DNA from: Arachnopeziza araneosa
Taxonomy: Eukaryota; Ascomycota; Leotiomycetes; Helotiales; Arachnopezizaceae
DNA: 32,169 nucleotides
NCBI GenBank assembly: GCA_003988855.1
Contig: QYAI01000264.1
Coordinates: forward strand, 1 to 32,169
Direction of reading: 5' to 3'
This document shows, piece after piece, positions 21,001 through 28,411 of the stretch. A program made the translations under genes and the position numbers. Under the pieces are notes generated by a model. That model ran no database searches. It was not told the DNA's origin and saw only the letters and a program-made list of their open reading frames with translations. How positions within the stretch are numbered: position 1 is the first letter of the stretch; each line of letters starts with the position of its first letter.

Positions 21001-21168
21001 GGGGGATACAGCGGCGGGAACAGTGGCGGTGATTCCGGAAACAGTGGTGGTAACTCGGGGTACAGCGCTGGTGATTCTGGTACTGGGGGTCATAGTGCCG
21101 GAGACTCGGGCGGATATGGAGGTGATGGTGGAGGTGGTGATGGTGGAGGTGGAGATGGTGGAGGATAA
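18049..21168 (+). CDS. Large ankyrin-repeat protein with Gly/Ser/Tyr-rich tail (1039 aa)
   Basis: A single uninterrupted frame. The ATG at 18049 (MGDQSHARKN) is the first in frame; the frame opens slightly earlier without an ATG. Ankyrin repeats occupy about residues 75-150 (GANALHHAVTVGNLAMVEAL), 280-345, 345-420 (MAKLLLQYGADP), 465-620 (QNGDTALSLAV, GRTLLHL, GNTPLLASI, GQNALHIAVE) and again 800-865 (DGMTALHHAM). A 110-residue Ser/Pro/Gln-rich insertion separates the first and second blocks, and a non-ankyrin helical segment spans about 640-790. From about residue 946 to the end the sequence is almost only Gly, Ser, Tyr and Asp in YSGG/DSGG repeats, closing with DGGGGDGGG. There is no signal peptide or membrane segment, so a cytosolic or nuclear scaffold is likely. 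The lack of introns over 3.1 kb contrasts with its neighbours. Partner unknown. Confidence 0.85.
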   Translation: MGDQSHARKNSSSSIRRSLHKHTLYLEGIFDISNLRQDTFSRAQIHASAIRSAVLTNRLKSLQLLLVDDNVPFPDTEDKQGANALHHAVTVGNLAMVEALVQYGMKLDTLNSGSQSPLMIAVLQKNIAIIRLLLEHGAHRCCQSCRGDGRPSHGDLKAELGASTSNPYNTTVPQQPFTPLTLFGAASQPPISSAYQALSSREAGFYQHSNQGISDFSEATGPVGVLFASQRSPPFEPPGFRRPSQPVTSSAFTQPSYLGPRQGLLRAPTYGGSSATEKPLLLHTAVSQGEEKGLEIVRLLLENGALLWITNVSGHCALDLAYSTGSLAMSSCVVDRDKWKSVAHAASENYMPAVWTLLKEGSDPNFSSENGVEYTGNDRYFNYNNIEQYGELPPGLWWACRFRNVQMAKLLLQYGADPGYRHYGSGLLHETMQDFPNQPMASITKDSLSAELFEILIPLVENPDCKNQNGDTALSLAVKSDLGKCIGLLLHTTGTRVDLGYRDSTGRTLLHLTKSVNAAELLKNKGANASWKDNAGNTPLLASIDKQSRDLFLFFWPSSSRIEVNFKGQNALHIAVEVSSADVVNFLIQEGMSVFQCDYDGNDSLDYALQSKDRKIISVIWSAALKQANPATNLTSIQSLCAMRRHLDCTWKFLDQGVDTFFDRVISPPYRETDLRIPLLVENSIELGSKTWLGLAQSLENLPVSVIRDLNCPEVSFLRLLGTFTKVLHFEKFDFQISLWETLRRKLSEFVAAKKSQGGPRGHSKRQGVPVLRKSPVTKKVLESFFPEGFVDGGDLLRRRDAQYLAKTTARLLKSGAAVNSKDGDGMTALHHAMARDYVDFKTVATLLGSGANIMAENHNGQTPGECAAGDGSASSYQSTTRSHVFGGTRRTNNGNQKKIRALTHIQESCPTLEGGDDGPISTCPNGWSVGSMMTLYSDVNPVQPTYNYYSSTNYESSSTSYSGGYSGGDSGGYSGGYSSSYSGGGYSGGNSGGDSGNSGGNSGYSAGDSGTGGHSAGDSGGYGGDGGGGDGGGGDGGG
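20935..21165 (+). repeat. Gly/Ser/Tyr/Asp codon repeat array in ankyrin gene tail
   Basis: Imperfect 12-15 bp units encoding YSGG, DSGG and NSGG (GGAGGTGACTCT-like), changing to a GGTGGAGGTGAT repeat at 21121-21165. It forms the C-terminal tail of the ankyrin protein and is likely to vary in length. Confidence 0.85.
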
Positions 21169-22774
21169 CGGCCTGATTTTAACGAATTTTTTACGTCCAT
21201 TCTCACGGCTGCTTCGTCAAGCTCAAGTTCCCAGATTTATGAAATTACGGCCGCAGTTCCTAGTTGACAGGCTTCTAGCTGAACATCCTGAGCTTCCAAA
21301 CCATTCAAATATCTACTTGTCCCTCAGAATCGCTGGCATTCTTTTATATCTTGACCTCATAGCAAAGTTTTACATCTCAGCTTCAAGGAAACGATGACGG
21401 ATAACTTCATTTATTTCTTAAATTGATATAAATCTAGGCCTGCGACAAATGGTTTGAATGATCCTTTGAGTTTCGTACTCAAGCCATCTTCACCCTTGTA
21501 GCTCATTGATCCTTTATCAGGTAAAGCCAGCACCATTTGAATAGCACCTGAAAGCTCGCCATGGGCTATCCAACGTTGTCCAGGAAATATTTCGTACAAT
21601 CATTCCAAGCTAATACACACGCACCTCTGATCATTCAGGTTGCACATAACATACAGTATTCTCTGACCTCTGCACGCTTTCATTTTCTGCAGTGAAATCG
21701 ACGCTCCTCATTCTCAGGAAGGGAACCAGGAAACTTGTGGATACGCGGTTGCGCACATTGTGGACTCCCGGGATAGCTGAATCTAGTTCAATGCAAGTTC
21801 CTCATCAATGCGAACAGACATGTATAGGTAGTGAATCGTATCTCTCCTGAAAGAAAAGCCTGAAGTGCTCACAAGATCCATAGCGGACTCGAGTTGCCTG
21901 CCGTGGGAGGTCGATGAGTTTACTGACGGCGCCAACCCAAGCAACCACGCTGTGCCGCCCATCTGCTTTACCCAGATCAGGATTCATCAGAGCCAGCTGG
22001 GCCTCGAAAAGATCTCCGTAGCTCAATCGCTACCACCACCTCCGTAACCAAGACGCGAGGATGTGAAAACAAGCAAGAGATGCGGCTCTGATCTCATGGG
22101 CTATGATCCCGCTTCGTGGAATCAAAATCAAAATCAATATCAATATCAATCCATTACTCTAATCAGCACCAACAAAAAGACCATCCCATCCCATCCCCTC
22201 TCCTCCACCCCAAGCCCTCTAGTACGCCATCTCACACACAGGACAACATCCCACCATTACATCCGCGAGGTGGGATAGGATGGGGTTACGCGGTATCGAC
22301 ACGTTCGGTGCGGAGACGTGAGGTTCAATCGGGTAGGTGATGTGATGGGGATCAATCGGGTGATGCTCTGGAAGCAGGAAGACGCTTTGCTTGGACATGA
22401 CCACTGAGCTCTGCTCAACAGGTGGAGATACCGAACAAGCAAAAGCGAGTGGACGCAGTCCAGATAATAGTACAGATTGGAAATAGAAATAAAGAGCTGA
22501 TTACATTTCGAGCACGTCTGGGATTGTCAAGGTCTCACCGACGGACTGATTATGGAACAGGAACAGAGATAGTCTCGATACACTTCTTGAAGTTTTCATT
22601 TCTAGCCTATGCACCTACTACCCTCGTGAAGATATAATTACAGATGAGAGGCTTCTCTCTACTCCTTGTACCAAAGCCGGGTACATGATCCTGGAGACAT
22701 AGATCTCCCACTCCGGAACTCCGATGCATTTTTAAGCCAACCTTCATAATACATTCACCACATTGATCAGGTCG
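21169..22774. other. Long intergenic region
   Basis: About 1.6 kb between convergent genes. No gene is supported. It contains an AATCAAAATCAAAATCAATATC-type hexamer run at about 22120-22152 (AAAATC then CAATAT units). Short frames here lack family features. Confidence 0.5.
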
Positions 22775-23797
22775 CTAAGGGAGCGGATCCACCGTCTCCC
22801 CACCGTGATCGTTCTTCCAGCTGCCATCAAAGTTATGCGTGACCAGAGCCGGGCCTTGTTTGTCTTCTGGTTTATAGTGGTTGGACGACAGTGCAAACGA
22901 GTACCCTGGGAGGACCAGCACATCTCCGACCAACTTGGGATCGTAGAGTTCAGCGATGCTGTTCTCGTCGAACTTGCCTCCGAGAGAGTCATTGAGGCTC
23001 TTGAGGATGCTCTGCGTCATCCGCCGCGGACCCGTCAGGTCAACCACGTCGCCGATCTGGGTCCATGTCAGCTCCTGGATCGGCTTGTTGTGTTCCTTCT
23101 CCTTCTCTTTGATGCCTTCCAAGATGTCATTGAGCAGCATCAGCAGATGCGGCGAGTGTGGTCGCGCCATGATGGTCCAGGTCGCAAACTCGCGCACGAA
23201 GCCGGTGCCCCACCCCACGTCAAACTCCCACCCGACGACGATGTTCGCCTTCTCTCTGAATTCCGCCGGGATCCAGTCGCCGATCGGTATGTCTCCGCAC
23301 GAAACGTCAAGGTCGCTGTAGATACCGCCCTCGTTGTAGAGGAGGAGGTAGCGGAGGAAGTCGGCTTTGAGGATGGGGAAGGGGAGTGCGAGGAATGCCT
23401 GCACGATGTCGGGACGATGTGCGAACTTCTCTTTCACGTAGGTATCGCCGGATTCATCCGTCACGAATTCGTACTTGTAGGTTGGGTTTTTGGTAAGACA
23501 GGAATCAGTCCACTCTTTGGCTTGTTTGGTCAAGCCGCGAGGGCCCAACTTGTACCATATCTTCTCTGGGATGCCAGGTGTAGAGGGTGTTGTTGCAGGC
23601 GCTGTCGCTGAAGGCGCTGTTTTTGGAGGTGATGTCGCCGATGGGGAGGGAGTAAAGACTGGAATGTGGACTGGCACTTCGTCTGTGATGGGCCAGATGT
23701 AGGATGGGAAGAAGAAGATGAAGAGCAGCACAGCGCCGGTGATGGCGCTGGAGACCTTCACTGCCGAGGTTCGTTTGGAGAGAAACATCACGACCAT
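22775..23797 (-). CDS. GT32 alpha-1,6-mannosyltransferase (OCH1/HOC1-like), type II membrane protein
   Basis: A 340-residue single-exon frame. Residues about 17-33 form an N-terminal membrane anchor (GAVLLFIFFFPSYIW) after a short basic segment. A Ser/Pro/Ala/Thr-rich stem follows (about 45-74), then the GT32 domain: GIPEKIWY (75-82), ADFLRYLLLYNEGGIYSDLDVSC with the DXD metal and sugar-nucleotide site DLD (162-164), a VGWEFD segment, and a final ALVTHNFDGSW block. This order is that of fungal OCH1/HOC1 glycosyltransferases, which use GDP-mannose to build N-glycan outer chains in the Golgi. The size and the type II topology fit. The second methionine (residue 4) could also start. It is convergent with the ankyrin gene and divergent from the Ser/Thr-rich protein gene. 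Confidence 0.9.
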   Translation of the reverse strand: MVVMFLSKRTSAVKVSSAITGAVLLFIFFFPSYIWPITDEVPVHIPVFTPSPSATSPPKTAPSATAPATTPSTPGIPEKIWYKLGPRGLTKQAKEWTDSCLTKNPTYKYEFVTDESGDTYVKEKFAHRPDIVQAFLALPFPILKADFLRYLLLYNEGGIYSDLDVSCGDIPIGDWIPAEFREKANIVVGWEFDVGWGTGFVREFATWTIMARPHSPHLLMLLNDILEGIKEKEKEHNKPIQELTWTQIGDVVDLTGPRRMTQSILKSLNDSLGGKFDENSIAELYDPKLVGDVLVLPGYSFALSSNHYKPEDKQGPALVTHNFDGSWKNDHGGETVDPLP

Positions 23798-24902
23798 GTT
23801 TCGTCGGTTGAAACCGGAGACATGATAAATGAAGAGGCAGATGGAAATATGATGTTCAGGAGGATGAACTGGCGGATAGCAGATGTGTCAAACAGGAAAG
23901 GTGCCGCCTAGGGGAGTGCAGGGGCTGACAGCGCCTTACGGACCGGGTTGGCGGCTCAGCCCCCAACTTTAAAAGTGTTTTTCCCACCAAATCCTTCTTC
24001 CGCGCTGGCCAATGGACGCGCTGAATATCATGACCAATTCTACAGCGGAGGGGGAGGGACCCGGCGTCTAATTTTATCCACGGCTCTGTCATATTGATTC
24101 CCACAGCGGCTAAGACCAGGGCGCAATTATAAGCGACGCTCTATTCCAGACCCCGAACTTCAGGCATGAGAGGATAAGTCTTCTAAGATGGCTTAATCAA
24201 AAGCTGTGCTGAGGTTATCTATGCCAATCAAGCGCTGATGTTGATGAATCTCGGTGGGCGGATTGATTATTGCTGCTCCGGCCAAGAGCCTGTTGATACT
24301 ACATTGACATAAGCTCAGCAGTCTTCCGGGCTGGAGAGTAGAGCTCAGAGCTAGCAGAAGACGCAACGCCTACCAAGCTATCACGGAGGCTATCGCTTTA
24401 CGAGGTATTTCCGGTCGAGTTGTTTGAGGAGGAGCTTGGCTGGAACAAGACTCTGCTGTGAGGGCAGTAGAAGTTCAAGCCGTGTGTAAGTTCAGGATGG
24501 TCGACCACGGCCAGCAGAGACGCATCTAGGCTGACATGTCGCCCACTAGACCGGACTCAATGTGCTGCAGTGATGCGGCACAGGTCACAGGCGGGTCATG
24601 GCCTGAGGAGGGCAGTTTCAGCTCGCTAAAGGTCGGCGGTTGACGAGACGAGGCGAGAGGTGGGACTCTGGTCGTGATGATGATGGAGAATGAACACAAT
24701 TCTCCCGATTTACAGTATCTGGACACCTTTTATGAGAACATCCGGTGCGATTGGTGTGCACTTGCATGGTCGCGAGAATCCCCTCAAACATGTTTGGACG
24801 ATGGGTCAGACGCGCTACAGCACCTCTGTCGCTGAGCCCCATTCATCCACCATGTCTGGCCCGCCATCCTCCATGCTAGTCCCCCTTTCCCTGACTCGGC
24901 AG
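23798..24902. other. Divergent intergenic region, possibly with a missing first exon
   Basis: Promoter side of the GT32 gene and upstream side of the Ser/Thr-rich surface-protein gene. The first exon and signal peptide of the latter should lie here, probably in the last few hundred bases, but I could not settle it. A CTGACTCGGCAG acceptor-like site ends at 24902. Confidence 0.4.
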
Positions 24903-25769
24903 GGCGGCTTGCTGTGCCACCTCCCATCCATATCCTGAATCCGGCCCACTGACAAACATCCCACCCCCAAGCCTCTTCTCTCTTCCCTTCCTTATTGTTA
25001 CCGGAGAATACAAGGTTATCCAGTGGGAAAATGTGGTCAACCCGAACAATCTTCGCATTTCCCTAACCGTATGGCAATTGAACGGCACTCAGTTCGTCGG
25101 CGAACCTGAATATGTGATCCGTATGTTGAACCTCCATGTTTAATCCATAAACTGTGACCACACTGACGCGCCGTTGCAGAAAATGCGCCTCCGGATACCC
25201 TATCCTATGGCTGGACCGTCAATACACAAAAGAACCTCACCTTCTCACCGATGTTCTACATGAACCTCTTCCTCGAGTCCCAGGTCACCTCATTGTGCAA
25301 CAGCCACTATTTCAACATCACTAAAGCAGCAACCGCAGCCACCACATCCTCTACCAGCAGCAGCAGCACCTCGACGAGCTCCACCAGCAGCAGCACCTCG
25401 ACGAGCTCCACCAGCAGCAGTAGCACCGGCTCGTCGACCTCGATCTCTCCCACCACCGTCACCAGCCCACCCGCGACGACGAGCTCGCCCGCCGTCGCCG
25501 CATCCTCGGGCGGCCTGAGCACCGGCGCCAAAGCCGGCATCGCCGTCGGCGTCATCGGCGCCCTCCTCATCGGCGTCCTCGTCGGCTGGTTCATCCTCGG
25601 ACGCATGAAGCGGAACATGAAGCAGACCCCCGTGCCCGCCTACTCCGCCGTCGCTCCACCCACAGCGGGATACTACGAGCCGCCCAAGGTCGAGATGGCG
25701 CAGCCCAACTACTCGCACGAAGTGCAGGCGGAACCGATCCGGTACGAGCTACCGCCAGAGACGAGATAG
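24903..25769 (+). CDS. Ser/Thr-rich single-pass cell-surface protein, 5' end unresolved
   Basis: Exon A (about 24903-25120) and exon B (25180-25769) are joined by a 59-nt intron (GTATGT donor, CACTGAC branch, TTGCAG acceptor). The extracellular domain has the fungal Kre9-like/beta-sandwich pattern: GEYKVIQWENV, ISLTVWQLNGTQF, SYGWTVNTQKNLT and NSHYFNIT, with Asn-glycosylation sites. A Ser/Thr stalk (about 60 residues) follows. One transmembrane helix (AGIAVGVIGALLIGVLVGWF) comes next, then a basic stop-transfer (GRMKRNMKQ) and a short tail with Pro/Glu motifs ending YELPPETR. Relatives are wall- or stress-sensing plasma-membrane proteins. The signal peptide must be in an upstream exon; the CTGACTCGGCAG acceptor before 24903 fits, but the donor was not found. 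GC content is higher than in its neighbours. Confidence 0.7.
25357..25410 (+). repeat. 27-bp tandem repeat in the Ser-rich stalk
   Basis: Two adjacent 27-bp units (25357-25383 and 25384-25410) ending CACCTCGACGAGCTCCA differ at one base. They encode the TSSTSSS-type stalk and are likely to vary in number. Confidence 0.8.
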
Positions 25770-27649
25770 CGTTGGAGATGGTTATGGGCGTTTTTTGATT
25801 CTTGATTCTTGCCTCATAGGGCTGGGAGGAGGGAGTTGGCGTCTGCGGCTCCACACGATCTGATGATCTGATGATCCGATCGCGCGTGGGCGATAATGGA
25901 AACAGCAAGCCGCGCAGACTCCGCGCATAGCATAGAGCGTTTTTTGTCCCTCTACATAATCTTCGAGATACATACTATACATAGATTCACTCATACTAAC
26001 CACGTGCTACCCAATGCCACCCAACCAACCGAAACCTGCTCTCGTCTTCGCATCGCGTGAAATCGCTGCATAAAAAGTGGCTGTGCACATCTAACACATC
26101 CTGCCTCACAATTTGAACTCAGTACTGTGCTCTTCTGGGTGCTGACCTCGGTTTTAGCACCGCGCGCAGCAGGCACATCTCCGCCACCCCGGCTCACGCG
26201 GCATCGCAGCCTCATCCGAGTGGCTACTCGTTCCGAGCCTGCCTACCTCTCCCCATCCTGATGGCGGTATCGAAACACAGCTTTTTCGTGCTGCTGCTGC
26301 TGCTGCTGCCGCTGCTATATCGGGATTTTAAAGTGGCAGTGGGAGTGGATGGATGGTGCAGAGGCGATGGAGTGTTTGGTTGGTTTTGCGGCTGAGAAGA
26401 ATCGGGTGGGAGAGGCGTGTGCGTCACGTTACAACGTATGTAGGTAGGGAGGTTCTAAATCAATTTCTGGCGTTGGGCTGCGCTGGATCGTAAAATAATA
26501 TCACCTCACGCTGTGTGTGTGCCTTTTCGAAGAGGAGGAGATTCCGCTCAGACTCCCGTGCTGCTGACGCATCGCGTGGCGCTCTGATGAGCTTATTTTA
26601 ACACTACATGATCGGCGGTGTGCTGTATCATCATCCTCTGCGTAGCTACGTAAGGCAGATTCGGAATAGAATATTTATAAATATGTTTTTGGTTTTTTAT
26701 ATGAGTGTATGTAGAGTGGTGAGAGGAATTCGTGATTAGCTTTTTGGATAAGCTGTTAAGCTTGAGTAGGCTATTTTGAGATGGTTTTGGTTACTGGAGT
26801 TGAAATGTGGTGGCCTGTGTTGTGGTCTTTGTTTAAGAGTAGCAACTCCTCCTTCCCTGGGGGTTTTACGCATAGGAGAATGTTGAAATTATTGATCGAA
26901 ATCGTTTCTTATTGATCTCATACTTAAAGTCAGACTCAGTGATGTCTCCTACAACAAAGTGGCTAAAATCTTCTTGTTGATTGATCTCTTGGAAAAGATA
27001 GTTCAACTTTGTTGTCGACGACTTCATCAGACATTCGAATGGCTCAGCCATTTTTGATTCAAATTGATGGGTAGGTAAAAGGATGTTGATTTTTCAGAAG
27101 AGAATCCGAAGTGAAACCCTCTTTTATACACGCTTTTCCCCAGCCGTTCCTTCCCTGTGTTTACAGATTCTGATCCCGGTATCTGTACTTCTCCGGGTAG
27201 CCCCAGGATTTCGTACAAGTGGTTTCCATACCTCGAAGCTCTCGCACCATGGGCTGATACAAGCAGGTTGATCGGATTGCGACGTAAATTTTCTACAATG
27301 CTTCCTTATCAATATTGGAAAAAGCTGATTGGCATGCTGTTTTCGATCATCCATCAGCCAGCTTGGGTATGGATTCATTTGATGGTCTCTAATTGACACA
27401 TCTACTGCTTGCCAAATGATTTTCCTAAGTAATTACCCAATTTTCACAGACATGACTACTTCCTTGTAGCAACACTCCTGAATAACCTAGACTTGATGCA
27501 TTCATGGTCGCCTGTCTATTTCTCTCACAGCAACCAAACTGTGCTTCATGATAAACACGAGGTGTTGACGCTATTAACTAAAAGAACTGCTGTTGGGTGA
27601 GGACCTGTTCTTGATGGAGGGATAGACCTCTTGCTTAAGAGCTTGTGTA
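25770..27649. other. Gene-poor region with short repeats
   Basis: No supported gene. It contains a (CTG)n run at about 26290-26310, a GTGTGTGTG run near 26513, and copy 2 of the dispersed repeat. A plus-strand frame at 27157-27396 (KWFPYLEALAPW) lacks a recognisable domain. Confidence 0.45.
27064..27154 (+). repeat. Dispersed ~90-bp repeat, copy 2
   Basis: Starts TTGATGGGTAGGTAAAAGG and includes CCCTCTTTTATACACGCTT, matching copy 1 at 1451-1540 in the same orientation with scattered differences. Confidence 0.75.
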
Positions 27650-27949
27650 CCTAAGCAAACGCAGTCAACGACTCAAGTGGATGCTCGTATCCGTCGGCTT
27701 CCTCTCCAAGGAATACCACCACTGTTCGAGCCTCTTGATATACGTCATATATAAACTAAATCTAGGGTTTTTAGTGTACGAGGGGCAGAAGAGCAGCCAA
27801 TAAAACAAGAGTCTCGTCGGCCCTCAGCTAGCTCTCGATAGTATATTTTAGAAGAATTAACTAGAGCAAAGAACTTAGGACAAGAACAACGTATGCGCGC
27901 AATAAATTTAAAAACTAGTGTATGCAACAAACAAGAAACAAGTAGATAA
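27650..27949 (+). pseudogene. Decayed coding relic of unknown family
   Basis: One frame of 100 codons reads as charged, protein-like sequence: VDARIRRLPLQGIPPLFEPL, VRGAEEQPIKQESRRPSASS, ILEELTRAKNLGQEQRMRAI. It is broken only by a TAA at about 27758 (after DIRHI) and a TAG at about 27839 (after PSASSR), each one C-to-T step from a Gln codon. It ends at TAA 27947-27949. The surroundings are AT-rich, as in RIP-affected transposon DNA, and the Glu/Arg/Lys-rich end would suit the C-terminus of a transposase, but I do not recognise it. Confidence 0.45.
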
Positions 27950-28411
27950 ATTAATGTATTAGTAAGAAGAAAATATTAATGAAATTCGTATAATTAATGC
28001 TTTATCTGTACTTAAACTAAATGCATTCGTAAAATTAATTGCATAAATAAACTTAACTAACTATTCTCTCTCTTATCTGTGTCGTCTCTCGCTGTTTTGT
28101 TCTGTTTTTTTTCTTCTCTTATGTAGATGCTCTGTAGAACCTCCTTTATAGAGAGTCCTACGCACGTGCTTTTGCTAGCGAAATGACGGAAAAATGTCAT
28201 GCACCCTGGAACCCTACTACATTAGTCTTTAGACTTTCTTCTAGCCAATACCAATAATATCACCTTAGAACGGGACTGAAAAGACCAATCCCTGTAGGCC
28301 CAAAGAGTACCACAACCTTGACGAGCGAGCTCAGCAGGTATTACTCTCAAAGTCTTTCAGTATGGCAAAATAAAATTCAGTGTTATTTGATATGCTAGCG
28401 TCTTTATATTA
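27950..28411. other. AT-rich 3' flank of the STAND gene
   Basis: No gene found. Very AT-rich up to about 28080, then a CT-rich stretch (28065-28130), consistent with decayed repeat DNA. Confidence 0.4.

Noticed and set aside
20912..21397. 161-codon plus-strand frame rich in Val and Thr
   Set aside because: Frame-shifted reading of the Gly/Ser/Tyr codon array; composition is an artefact of the repeat.
22763..23611. 282-codon plus-strand frame opposite the GT32 gene
   Set aside because: The minus strand carries a complete GT32 domain with its DXD motif; this is its complement.
25290..25718. 142-codon minus-strand Gly/Ala/Arg-rich frame
   Set aside because: Shadow of the GC-rich Ser/Thr stalk and transmembrane coding on the plus strand.
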